Source: an uncultured Parasphingopyxis sp.
Lineage (GTDB): Bacteria; Pseudomonadota; Alphaproteobacteria; Sphingomonadales; Sphingomonadaceae
NCBI RefSeq assembly: GCF_937129435.1
Contig: NZ_CAKZNF010000010.1
Location: forward strand, 1-35,985
Length of the DNA stretch: 35,985 nucleotides
Direction: 5' to 3'
Below, one piece after another: positions 7,550-15,849 of the stretch; the first letter of the stretch is position 1; each line of letters begins with the position of its first letter. Both the position numbers and the translations under genes were made by a program. Below the pieces are notes generated by a model. It was not told the origin of the DNA. It ran no database searches and saw only the letters and a program-made list of their open reading frames with translations.

Positions 7550-10249
7550 ATGCCCCGCACCGTTGTCCGCAAACGCTTCGCCGCGCTTGCCCTTTCGAGT
7601 ACAGCCCTTGCCGCGCTCGCTATCCCGCATGGCGCGATGGCGCAGGAAACGCCTGCAGCCGATGAGCCGCCTGCGGGCACGGAATCCGAAGTCGTCGGCA
7701 ATGTCATCGTCGTAACGGCGGCGCCGCGCCGCGGCGAGGTGATCGGCGATATTCCGCCAGAGACCGAGCTCGATGCCGCCGACATTGCGAGCTATGGCGC
7801 GTCGTCCGTGGAGGATCTGCTGACCGCCATTTCACCCCAGACGGGTTCGGCGCGCGGCCGGGGCAGCGGTGGACGGCCGATCATCCTGCTCAACGGCCAG
7901 CGTATCTCCGGCTTTCGCGAACTGCGCGACCTACCGCCAGAAGCGATCGAGCGGGTGCAGGTGTTCCCGGAGGAGCTGGCGCTTCGCTACGGCTATCGGC
8001 CCGACCAGCGCGTCGTGAACTTCATCCTGCGAGAAAATTTCGCGTCCTTCGTCGGCGAGGTCGAGCATGGCCGGTCGACCCAGGGCGGCTTTAATGCGAG
8101 CGAAATCGAGGCGACGCTGACGCGGATCGGCCAGAACGGGCGCCTCAATATCGACGTCGAATATGAACCCGGATCGGCGCTGTTTGAAAGCGAGCGCGGC
8201 ATCGTCCAGTCGCGCATCGACGAGCCGGGTTTCGTCGATAATGGCGAATTCCGCACGCTGATCGGCGAAACCGATTCGTTCGAGGTCAATGCCAGCTACA
8301 ACCGCCAGTTGGGCGGAACGACCTCGGCGACGCTGAGCGGCGAGGTCTCGCGCACCGACACGACATCGCGGCTCGGATTGCCGGGGACGTCGCTGACGAT
8401 TCCCGCTTCAAGCCCCTTTGCGCGGGTGGCGGGCGACGAGACGATCTACCGTTACCTTCCGGCCGTCGGCGGGACGCTCAACCGCTTTTCGGATTCGCTC
8501 GACGCCGAGGCGGGGCTGTCCGTCAACGGCCAGTTCGATGAGTGGCGCTGGTCGCTGACCGGAAATTACAGCCGCAGCGAGAGCGATACGGCGACCGACC
8601 GGTCCGACCTGTCGACGCTCGTCACCCGCATCGCGGCGGGCGATCCGAGCCTCGATCCGTTCGCGCGCGATCTGGGCCTTGGGCTCGGCTTCACCGTCGA
8701 TCGCTCGCACAGCGTCAGCCAGAATGCCGATGCCAATGCGACGATCGCCGGAAGCCCGCTGGCGATGCCCGCCGGCCCGGTGACGGTCAGCGCGACGAGC
8801 GGCTTCGAATGGCGCGCCATCGACAGCGAGGCCGAGCGTTCGGGTGTGATCTCCGTCGCCGATCTCAGCCGCGAGCGGCTGTTCGCGCGGGCCAATGTCG
8901 ATATCCCCATCGCCAGCCGCAGCAACCTCGTGCTCGGCTTTCTCGGTGACCTCTCGATCAACGGCAATATCGGCTATGCCGATCTCAGCGATTTCGGCGG
9001 CCTGGTCGAATATGGCTATGGCCTCAACTGGGAGCCGCTCGACGGGCTGTCGATCCTCGCGAGCGTGATCGGCGAGGAGGCGGCCCCGAGCGTGCAGCAG
9101 CTCGGCGATCCCCTCATCGTCACGCCCAATGTCAGCGTATTCGACTTCACGACGGGGCAGAGCGTGTTGATCGACCGGACGACCGGCGGCAATCCGAACC
9201 TCGCCGCCGAAGAGCGGCGCGATTTCAAGCTCGGCGTCAATTATCGCTTCGGCGACAATCCGGAAGTCCGCCTGTCGGGCGAATATGTCCGCAACCGCAG
9301 CGAGAACGTCACCGCGTCCTTCCCGCTGCTGACGCCCGAAATCGAAGCGGCTTTCCCCGATCGGGTGACGCGCGATGCCTTCGGCAACCTGCTCGCTGTC
9401 GATGCGCGGCCCGTGACCTTCTCGGAGGTGCGGAGCGAGCGCATCCGCTACGGCATCAACCTGTCGGGCCGGATCGGTTCGGACGATGACGAGGAGGAAG
9501 GCGGCTGGCGCGGACGGCGGGGCGGAGGCGGCGAAGGACGAGGCCGGCGTGGCAGAGGGCAGGGCGCTTCGGATGCGCCGTCATCGGACGAGACGCCGGC
9601 TTCCGCAGGCACACCGTCACCCGATGGCGAGGCGCAACCGGAAGGCGCGGCCCCGCAGGGCGAGCAAGCCAATCGCGGCGAAGGACCGCCGCGCGGCGAG
9701 GGCCGCCGTGGCGGTGGGCGCAGCCCGATGGGTTTCATGCGCGGCGGCCGTGGCGGTGGCGGAGGAGGCCGGTGGCAGCTCTCGCTCTATCACACCTACA
9801 GGCTCGACGAGACGGTGCTGATCCGGCCCGGCGTTCCCGAGCTCAACCTGCTCGACGGGTCGGTCACCAGCGGTTCCTCGCCCACGGCGCGGCACTCTGT
9901 GGAGCTGGAAGGAGGTATGTTCCTCGGCGGGATCGGTTTCCGGCTGTCGGGCGAATATAGTGGGGCGGCAAGGATCGACGGCAGCGGCCTGCCGGGATCG
10001 AGCGACCTGTTCTTCGACGATATCGTGACGTTCAACCTGCGCGCCTTCTTCAGCTTCGACAGCCGGCCGGGCATCGTCGAGGACATTCCTTTCCTCGCGG
10101 GGAGCCGGCTGGCGTTGCGCGTCGACAATATCTTCGGCGGCGTCCAGCGGATTACCGACCAGAATGGCGATGTGCCGCTCGCCTACCAGCCCGGCTTCGT
10201 CGATCCGCGCGGGCGCTATGTGGAGTTGAGCTTCCGGAAGAGGTTCTGA
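7550..10249 (+). CDS. TonB-dependent receptor with an Arg/Gly-rich insertion
   Basis: An 899-aa outer-membrane receptor. ATG 7550 gives a good signal peptide (MPRTVVRKRF, then a hydrophobic stretch and GAMAQ, cleavage near residue 32). The plug domain covers roughly residues 60-170 (GASSVEDLLTAI, GRPIILLNGQRISGFRELRD, LPPEAIERVQVFPEELALRY), followed by barrel strands to the terminal LSFRKRF. Residues about 645-742 are a disordered Asp/Glu then Gly/Arg-rich segment placed between barrel strands, which is unusual. Substrate is unknown. No partner transporter gene is adjacent: the gene stands alone, divergent from infA, with a palindromic repeat after it. Confidence 0.88.
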   Translation: MPRTVVRKRFAALALSSTALAALAIPHGAMAQETPAADEPPAGTESEVVGNVIVVTAAPRRGEVIGDIPPETELDAADIASYGASSVEDLLTAISPQTGSARGRGSGGRPIILLNGQRISGFRELRDLPPEAIERVQVFPEELALRYGYRPDQRVVNFILRENFASFVGEVEHGRSTQGGFNASEIEATLTRIGQNGRLNIDVEYEPGSALFESERGIVQSRIDEPGFVDNGEFRTLIGETDSFEVNASYNRQLGGTTSATLSGEVSRTDTTSRLGLPGTSLTIPASSPFARVAGDETIYRYLPAVGGTLNRFSDSLDAEAGLSVNGQFDEWRWSLTGNYSRSESDTATDRSDLSTLVTRIAAGDPSLDPFARDLGLGLGFTVDRSHSVSQNADANATIAGSPLAMPAGPVTVSATSGFEWRAIDSEAERSGVISVADLSRERLFARANVDIPIASRSNLVLGFLGDLSINGNIGYADLSDFGGLVEYGYGLNWEPLDGLSILASVIGEEAAPSVQQLGDPLIVTPNVSVFDFTTGQSVLIDRTTGGNPNLAAEERRDFKLGVNYRFGDNPEVRLSGEYVRNRSENVTASFPLLTPEIEAAFPDRVTRDAFGNLLAVDARPVTFSEVRSERIRYGINLSGRIGSDDDEEEGGWRGRRGGGGEGRGRRGRGQGASDAPSSDETPASAGTPSPDGEAQPEGAAPQGEQANRGEGPPRGEGRRGGGRSPMGFMRGGRGGGGGGRWQLSLYHTYRLDETVLIRPGVPELNLLDGSVTSGSSPTARHSVELEGGMFLGGIGFRLSGEYSGAARIDGSGLPGSSDLFFDDIVTFNLRAFFSFDSRPGIVEDIPFLAGSRLALRVDNIFGGVQRITDQNGDVPLAYQPGFVDPRGRYVELSFRKRF

Positions 10250-10253
10250 TGTT

Positions 10254-10432
10254 CCTCTCCCCTTGAGGGAGAGGATAGGAAGCCTTGGCGACGCAGGAGC
10301 CTAGGCGCAGTTGGAGAGGGGAAGCGGCGCCATGCGCCGCGCGCTCGCCTTGCGAGCTCCTACCCCTCACCCAGCTACGACTAGGCAGCAAGCTGCCAAG
10401 TCTGCGCAACCCTCTTCCTCAAGGGGAGAGGG
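10254..10432. repeat. Long imperfect inverted repeat after the TonB receptor gene
   Basis: CCTCTCCCCTTGAGGGAGAG (from 10254) and its inverted counterpart, ending in CTCAAGGGGAGAGGG, bound a 179-bp interval. The arms continue inward with partial matches (GGAGAGGGG against CCCCTCACC) to a central GCGGCGCCATGCGCCGC palindrome (10324-10340). It lies between the stop codons of the receptor gene and the oppositely oriented cupin gene, so it may double as a bidirectional terminator. Segments of this type are common dispersed intergenic repeats in alphaproteobacteria; only one copy is in this window. Confidence 0.75.
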
Positions 10433-10441
10433 ATACACCTA

Positions 10442-11296
10442 CTATTTCCCCACCACCCGGCGGGCCTTGTCGATCGTGCGCCAGGCCAGCGACTTCGCAT
10501 GGTTCTGATGCGGAAAACGTTTCGGGGACTTCGGTTCGATGCCCATGCGGCGGACGAGTTCGTTCCACTGCCGCGCATACATTTCGCGATAGGCCCATTC
10601 GCTCTGCCAGGTGATCGAGAGCGAAACCGACGCCTCCGGCCCGTTGCGGACGAAATGGGGCGCCTTGACCGGAACATAGACCGCCTTGCCCGGCGTCAGT
10701 TCGAATGCCGAACCGCGCGACGCAAAATCGTCGCGCCAGGCGAGGTTGCGATGGCCGCCATTGTGGAAGGCTTCATGTGCGGCGCCGGGCGCGAGTTCGT
10801 CGTCGTCCGCCGGGAAGACGGTCATCGTCTTGCTGCCTTTCAGTTGCAGCAGGATATTGTGTTCCGGATCCATGTGGAACGGGGTCATCGCGCCGGGCGA
10901 GGAGACGAAGACGAAGCCTTCGAGTTTCAGCATCTCGCCGGTGACATCGCGCACGGCCGGTTCGATCTCGGCCAGCGTTTCGTGCAGCAGCGCCTTGTAG
11001 GCGGCGTTCTGTTCGATGAACTTCAGCACCATCCAGCTGCCATTGGTCTCGATCGTCTTCAGCGTCTCGACGATCCCCAGCCCGTTCGCCTCGACCGCGT
11101 CGGGATCGATGCCGACGGGAAGGTCGGCGCGGTTATATTCGACATCGACCTCGCGCATCGACAGCGCCAGTTCGGCAAGCGCATCGAAGCCGAGCATCGG
11201 ATGGTCGCGCATGCCATGATCGAGCAGCGCCGGCGCCTCGGGATAGGCGCGGCGCAGCGCGGCGAGCGCCGGAGCGGCGAAAACCGGTTCAGTCAT
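10442..11296 (-). CDS. Cupin-like (Cupin_8/JmjC-type) protein
   Basis: A 284-aa protein with the iron-binding facial triad of 2-oxoglutarate-dependent oxygenases: PFHMDPEHN gives His141 and Asp143, and KAPHFVRNG gives His214. LLQLKGSKTMTVFP and TPGKAVYVPV are typical Cupin_8 strands. A protein or small-molecule hydroxylase activity is inferred; the substrate is unknown. Its start overlaps by 8 nt the end of the upstream CelD-type acyltransferase gene, so the two form an operon, and perhaps a modification pathway in which one enzyme transfers an acyl or aminoacyl group and the other hydroxylates. Confidence 0.8.
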   Translation of the reverse strand: MTEPVFAAPALAALRRAYPEAPALLDHGMRDHPMLGFDALAELALSMREVDVEYNRADLPVGIDPDAVEANGLGIVETLKTIETNGSWMVLKFIEQNAAYKALLHETLAEIEPAVRDVTGEMLKLEGFVFVSSPGAMTPFHMDPEHNILLQLKGSKTMTVFPADDDELAPGAAHEAFHNGGHRNLAWRDDFASRGSAFELTPGKAVYVPVKAPHFVRNGPEASVSLSITWQSEWAYREMYARQWNELVRRMGIEPKSPKRFPHQNHAKSLAWRTIDKARRVVGK

Positions 11297-12512
11297 TTCC
11301 CTTTTCCCGTAGCGATCGGACGAAGCCCTTGGCCCTGGCGGCGGCGTTTTCGGTCGCGCGGCAGGCGTTGAAGATCATTCGGTTGCGGCGGCCGCCCAGC
11401 GGGACGGTAATGAGGACGATCGAACGCCGTTCGTGCCAGAGGCTGTTGATCATCGGATGATCTTCCGACGCGCAGCTATCCATCCAGTCGATGTCGTCGC
11501 GTTCGAGCACGCGCAGATTATACTGTTCGATCAGGACGCCGGGCGAATAGCGGGCATAGTCCTCGTCGAACGCGATCTTGAACGAAAAGCCGCCCGGCGC
11601 GGCGAAGAAATTGACGAGCATCGCGATCGGCTTGCCGTCGAGATCGAGCCGATGGAAATCGAGCTTCCCCTCGCGATGGGCGCCGGTGCAGATGTCGGTG
11701 AAGAATGCCGTCAAGGCGTCGTCGCAGCCCAGCGCCGAGGCCGCATCGCCCTTCCAGCCGCGCGCTTCGAGTTCGAGAAAATCGCTTACCCAGCCCGCGC
11801 AATCCTCGTCGCGTGCCAGCGTGCGGAATTCGAGGCTTCCCAGCTCGGACAGCCGGTTGGCTTGGCGCCGCAATTCCTTGCGCTTCTTTCCACGCACGGC
11901 CTCGGCCCAATAGTTCTCCGGTGTAAGGTCCGAGCGCAAAAGCGCGCGTTCATAGCGTTTGACGATGTCGCAGCGGCGCCCTGCCGCGCGCAGCCCTTCA
12001 AGCACCGGACCGCCTTCGACCAGCCCGTTGAAATGCGCGAGGCCCGTCGCCCAGCCGCATTCGTCGAGTGCCGAAAACAGCGCGTGCCAGAAGGCCGCTT
12101 CCAGCCCGGCGCGGATCAGGGGCGTGCCCAGAAAGGCGTTGGCGTGCTGCCAGTTCTGGACGTTGCGGATCGGGATGCGGCCGTAATTGGGTTTGACGGT
12201 CAGCGGCATCAGTCCGACCAGCAGTCCGTCCGGGGAGGTAACGACGGCGAGCCGCACGTCCTCGGTCACCGCCAGATGGGCGAGCGAGGGTTCGAGGAAC
12301 CACCGTTCGGCAAAGGCATTGGGTTCGGCGGCGTGATCGGCCAGCACCGACCATTGGTTGGCGATATCGCGGGGCAGCGCGCCGGGCTCGAAAAAGCGGC
12401 AGAGCGGCGTACCGATTTCGTCCGTCCGATCGGCCGTGCCGACGCGCAGGGACGCACGGTTCGGACTTGCCGACCGTGCAGCCTGTTCGATCACCGCTTC
12501 TCTGGGATGCAT
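11289..12512 (-). CDS. GNAT/FemAB-like acyltransferase of the CelD/BcsL type
   Basis: A protein of about 407 aa from ATG 12512 (MHPREAVIEQ); an in-frame ATG at 12530 would add six residues. YWAEAVRGKKRKELRRQANR in the middle and the C-terminal acetyltransferase-6-like fold (LDFHRLDLDGKPIAMLVNFF, FSFKIAFDEDYARYSPGVL) match the CelD/BcsL group, which is associated with cellulose or other exopolysaccharide synthesis in alphaproteobacteria. No polysaccharide synthase is nearby, so the acceptor is unknown. It is translationally coupled to the downstream cupin gene. The fold assignment is stronger than any role. Confidence 0.78.
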   Translation of the reverse strand: MHPREAVIEQAARSASPNRASLRVGTADRTDEIGTPLCRFFEPGALPRDIANQWSVLADHAAEPNAFAERWFLEPSLAHLAVTEDVRLAVVTSPDGLLVGLMPLTVKPNYGRIPIRNVQNWQHANAFLGTPLIRAGLEAAFWHALFSALDECGWATGLAHFNGLVEGGPVLEGLRAAGRRCDIVKRYERALLRSDLTPENYWAEAVRGKKRKELRRQANRLSELGSLEFRTLARDEDCAGWVSDFLELEARGWKGDAASALGCDDALTAFFTDICTGAHREGKLDFHRLDLDGKPIAMLVNFFAAPGGFSFKIAFDEDYARYSPGVLIEQYNLRVLERDDIDWMDSCASEDHPMINSLWHERRSIVLITVPLGGRRNRMIFNACRATENAAARAKGFVRSLREKGND

Positions 12513-12657
12513 TCCGCCCGCCCTCGTCATTGGTTACGCAAAGCTTTACGCCGCGATCCCTTAAGAGTTCTCTTACGCATGGGGTTATCGGAAGCGGTTA
12601 ACGGCGGCGTTTGCGCCATGGGTGACGCCGCGCATCGCGCTTCCTATAGCGGTCGCC

Positions 12658-14433
12658 ATGCGCGATCCCGACGAAATCCTGCATGCCGTTTTCGGCTTCG
12701 AGGCCTTTCGCGGGACGCAGCGGCAGGTGATCGACCGGGTGATGGCGGGGAAGGATGCGCTCGCGATCATGCCGACAGGGGCGGGTAAGTCGCTCTGCTA
12801 CCAGATCCCGGCACTTGCCCGGCCCGGCACGGCGCTTGTCGTGTCGCCGCTGATTGCGCTGATGCACGATCAGGTGCGCGCCGCCGATGCGGTTGGGATC
12901 AAGGCGGCGACGCTGACATCCGCCGATGCGAACCGCGCCGAGACCGCCGACCGCTTCCGCGCCGGCGATCTCGATCTGCTCTATGTCGCGCCCGAACGCG
13001 CGAGCATGCCGCAGTTTCAGGATATGCTCGGACAGGTGCCGCTCTCGCTGGTTGCGATCGATGAGGCGCATTGCATTTCCGAATGGGGCCATGACTTCCG
13101 GCCCGATTATCGGCTCCTCCGACCGCTGCTCGACCGGCTCGAGGGCGTCCCCCGGCTCGGCCTGACCGCTACCGCCGATGAGGCGACGCGCAAGGATGTG
13201 CTCGCCCAGCTCGGCATGGAGGACGAGGCGCTGATCGTTGCCGGGTTCGACCGGCCCAATATCCGCTACGTCATCCGCCCGCGCACCGGGCTCAAGCAGC
13301 AGGTCAAGGCGCTGATCGACGAGCAGCCGGGGCCGGGCATCGTCTACGCGCCGAGCCGGGCCAAGGCGGAGAGGCTCGCGGCCGAAATCGCCGCGACGGG
13401 GCGCAACGCCGCTGTCTATCATGCCGGGCTGCCGCCCCAGGAACGGGCGAAGAACCAGGCCGATTTCGTCGCCTCGGAAGACATGGTGATTTGCGCGACG
13501 ATCGCTTTCGGCATGGGGATCGACAAGCCCGATGTCCGCTTCGTCGCCCATGCGGGAATCCCGAAATCGATCGAGGCCTATTATCAGGAAACCGGCCGGG
13601 CGGGGCGCGACGGCGATCCGGCAGAGGCGCATCTCTTCTGGGGTGCGGAGGATTTTTCGCGAGCCCGGCAGCGTATCGAGAGCGAGATCGAGCCCGACCG
13701 GCGAGCGGGCGAGCGATCGCGGCTCAACGCGCTCGGCGCGCTGGTCGAGACGGCCGGGTGCCGCCGCGCCATATTGCTCCGGCATTTCGGCGAGGACCCG
13801 CCCGAGCGCTGCGGCAATTGCGACAATTGCCTCGAACCGCCGACCGCTATCGACGCGACCGAGACGGCGCGCAAATTGCTATCGGCGGTCTATCGCACCG
13901 GCCAGCGTTTCGGCGTCGGCCATGTCGTAGCCGTGCTGGCAGGCAAGCCGAGCGACCGCATCGTCGATCTCGGCCATGACCGGCTGTCGGTCTGGGATAT
14001 CCTGTCGGACGACGAAGAGCCGATGGTCCGCCCCGTCGCCCGCGCGCTGCAGACGCGCGAGGCGCTCGTGCTGACCGATCATGGCGGGCTCGCGCTCGGC
14101 CCCAATGCGCGCTCGATTCTGCGCGGCGAAGAGGCCGTCGAGCTTGTATTGCCACCGAAGCGCCAGCGCCGCCGCCGCAAGAACCAGGAGGCCAATCCCG
14201 TCGGCGATCCGCTGTTCGACGCGCTGCGCGAACGACGCCGCGAAATCGCCGCGGAAAACGCCGTGCCGCCCTATGTCATCTTCCACGATTCGACGCTGCG
14301 CGAGATGGCCGCGGCCAAGCCGGCGAGCATTGCCGAGATGTCGAAGATCGCCGGAGTAGGCGAGGCGAAGCTCGCGCGCTACGGCGAGGATTTTCTGCGC
14401 GTTATCGAAGAGTTGGCGGGAACGGGCAGCTAG
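12658..14433 (+). CDS. recQ: ATP-dependent DNA helicase RecQ
   Basis: A 591-aa 3'-5' helicase. Motif I is MPTGAGKSLCYQ (residues 38-49), motif II is DEAHCISEWGHDFRPDYR (from 135), and motif VI is QETGRAGRDG. The RQC zinc site is CRRAILLRHFGE with CGNCDNC (about 385-391). A basic linker (KRQRRRRKNQ) leads to a C-terminal HRDC domain (residues about 518-587). I chose ATG 12658 (MRDPDEILHAVFGF), which matches the usual RecQ start; an in-frame ATG at 12622 adds 12 atypical residues. RecQ acts in recombination, fork repair and resolution of DNA structures. Its stop shares a CTAG with the opposing GFA gene. Confidence 0.96.
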   Translation: MRDPDEILHAVFGFEAFRGTQRQVIDRVMAGKDALAIMPTGAGKSLCYQIPALARPGTALVVSPLIALMHDQVRAADAVGIKAATLTSADANRAETADRFRAGDLDLLYVAPERASMPQFQDMLGQVPLSLVAIDEAHCISEWGHDFRPDYRLLRPLLDRLEGVPRLGLTATADEATRKDVLAQLGMEDEALIVAGFDRPNIRYVIRPRTGLKQQVKALIDEQPGPGIVYAPSRAKAERLAAEIAATGRNAAVYHAGLPPQERAKNQADFVASEDMVICATIAFGMGIDKPDVRFVAHAGIPKSIEAYYQETGRAGRDGDPAEAHLFWGAEDFSRARQRIESEIEPDRRAGERSRLNALGALVETAGCRRAILLRHFGEDPPERCGNCDNCLEPPTAIDATETARKLLSAVYRTGQRFGVGHVVAVLAGKPSDRIVDLGHDRLSVWDILSDDEEPMVRPVARALQTREALVLTDHGGLALGPNARSILRGEEAVELVLPPKRQRRRRKNQEANPVGDPLFDALRERRREIAAENAVPPYVIFHDSTLREMAAAKPASIAEMSKIAGVGEAKLARYGEDFLRVIEELAGTGS

Positions 14434-14855
14434 CCGCTGGGCGGCTTTCGCACCGGGTTTCGTTCGTGCACCGAGATCGCCTCCGGCAGTTCCAGCCAGC
14501 GATGCCTGTGTTCGTCCCACACCGCTTGCGCCGGCATCGGAAAATCCGGATCGGCGAAACCGCCGACGGCGACGCCGATCAGATGGGGCATACGGTCCGG
14601 CTCCCACCAGAGCGTGGTTCCGCAATCGGGGCAAAAGTGGAAGGCGACATCGGAGCCGCTCGCCGAAGCGCGGCGAAACACTTTCGCATCTCTGCCTTCG
14701 ACTGTGATGGCGGTTCGCGGAAAGAAGGCGCAGACGCTGAACAGCGATCCCGTCCGCCGCTGGCAATCATCGCAATGGCAAAGCGACACTTTGGCCGGTT
14801 CGCCGGCACAGCGCAGCACGAGCGCGCCGCAATGACAGGAGGCGTTACGGGTCAT
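14430..14855 (-). CDS. GFA family protein (CENP-V/GFA zinc fold)
   Basis: A 141-aa protein with the zinc ligands of the GFA fold: CHC (Cys7, Cys9), CHCDDCQRRTGS (Cys26, Cys28, Cys31) and FCPDCGT (Cys75, Cys78). The family is named for glutathione-dependent formaldehyde-activating enzyme, but most members have no demonstrated activity. The C-terminal SVHERNP pattern is common in the group. It is convergent with recQ with a 4-bp overlap, the shared palindrome CTAG serving as both stop codons. Confidence 0.9.
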   Translation of the reverse strand: MTRNASCHCGALVLRCAGEPAKVSLCHCDDCQRRTGSLFSVCAFFPRTAITVEGRDAKVFRRASASGSDVAFHFCPDCGTTLWWEPDRMPHLIGVAVGGFADPDFPMPAQAVWDEHRHRWLELPEAISVHERNPVRKPPSG

Positions 14856-14942
14856 CCAGCCGCGACAGTATCATTGTGCGATGGTCGGGCATAGCGAGCG
14901 ATCCTGCTAGGCAATTTCCGGCTGCCATGATAGCGCGCGATC

Positions 14943-15293
14943 ATGATTTATCTGCTCGTCAAGGCGCTGATTTCGGGCGTGATCATCGCGATCGTATCGG
15001 AGATCGCCCGGCGCAGTCCGGGCTTCGGGGCGCTCGTCGCGTCGCTGCCGCTCATTTCGGTGCTCGGCATGATCTGGCTTTGGCGCGACACTCATGACGC
15101 GGCCAATATGGCGCGCCATGCAGAAGCGACCTTCTGGTTCGTCCTGCCGTCGCTGCCGATGTTCCTGATCATTCCTGCGATGCTGCGGCAGGGCTGGTCG
15201 TTCTGGCCCGCGCTACTCACCGGCTGCGTCGTGACGGTGCTGCTCTATCTCGCCATGACGTGGATCGGCCCGAAATTCGGGTTGCGGCTATAG
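14943..15293 (+). CDS. DUF3147 family membrane protein
   Basis: A 116-aa protein with four predicted transmembrane helices: about residues 3-21 (LLVKALISGVIIAIVSEIA), 27-46 (FGALVASLPLISVLGMIWLW), 63-81 and 87-105. The polar RRSPGFGALVASLPL connection and the DTHD loop resemble DUF3147 proteins, often a single-gene unit of unknown function. It sits alone between the GFA gene (divergent) and ssb (convergent, 21 bp apart). A role in transport is possible but unsupported. Confidence 0.75.
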   Translation: MIYLLVKALISGVIIAIVSEIARRSPGFGALVASLPLISVLGMIWLWRDTHDAANMARHAEATFWFVLPSLPMFLIIPAMLRQGWSFWPALLTGCVVTVLLYLAMTWIGPKFGLRL

Positions 15294-15314
15294 CCCGGCC
15301 CGCGCGATCCAGCC

Positions 15315-15818
15315 CTAGAACGGCACGTCGTCGTCGAGATCGTCGTCGAACGCGCCGCCGGCCGGGCCCGAGCCCTTGGACTGGCCGCCGCCCCAATTGT
15401 CGCCGCCGCTCGATCCGGCGCCGCGATCCCAGTCGTTATCGTCGCGCTGGCCGCCGCCGCTGTCATTGCGGCCGTCGAGCATCGTCAGCGTCGAATTGAA
15501 ACCGCGCAGCACGACCTCGGTCGAATAGCGGTCGTTGCCCGACTGGTCCTGCCACTTGCGCGTTTCGAGCTGGCCTTCGATGTAAACCTTGGAGCCTTTG
15601 CGGAGATAACGCTCGGCGACATTGGCCAAGCCTTCGGAGAAGATTGCGACCGAATGCCATTCGGTCTTTTCGCGCCGTTCGCCGGTGTTGCGGTCCTTCC
15701 AGTTCTCGCTCGTCGCAATGCGCAGGTTCACGACCTTGCCGCCATTGCTGAACGTCCGGCTTTCGGGGTCGCGCCCCAGATTGCCGATCAGGATGACCTT
15801 GTTGACGCTTCCCGCCAT
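15315..15818 (-). CDS. ssb: Single-stranded DNA-binding protein SSB
   Basis: A 167-aa protein. The N-terminal OB fold (residues 1-110) has [39 protein letters not shown] and [20 protein letters not shown] Gly/Asp/Ser-rich linker follows, and the acidic tip [10 protein letters not shown] recruits repair and replication proteins. CGGAGA precedes the ATG by about 6 nt on the minus strand. ssb starts only 31 nt after the feoB stop on the same strand, an unusual position that suggests possible read-through from the iron-uptake operon. Confidence 0.97.
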   Translation of the reverse strand: MAGSVNKVILIGNLGRDPESRTFSNGGKVVNLRIATSENWKDRNTGERREKTEWHSVAIFSEGLANVAERYLRKGSKVYIEGQLETRKWQDQSGNDRYSTEVVLRGFNSTLTMLDGRNDSGGGQRDDNDWDRGAGSSGGDNWGGGQSKGSGPAGGAFDDDLDDDVPF

Positions 15819-15849
15819 GTGATTCTCCGATTCTCGATTGGAGGGTGGG

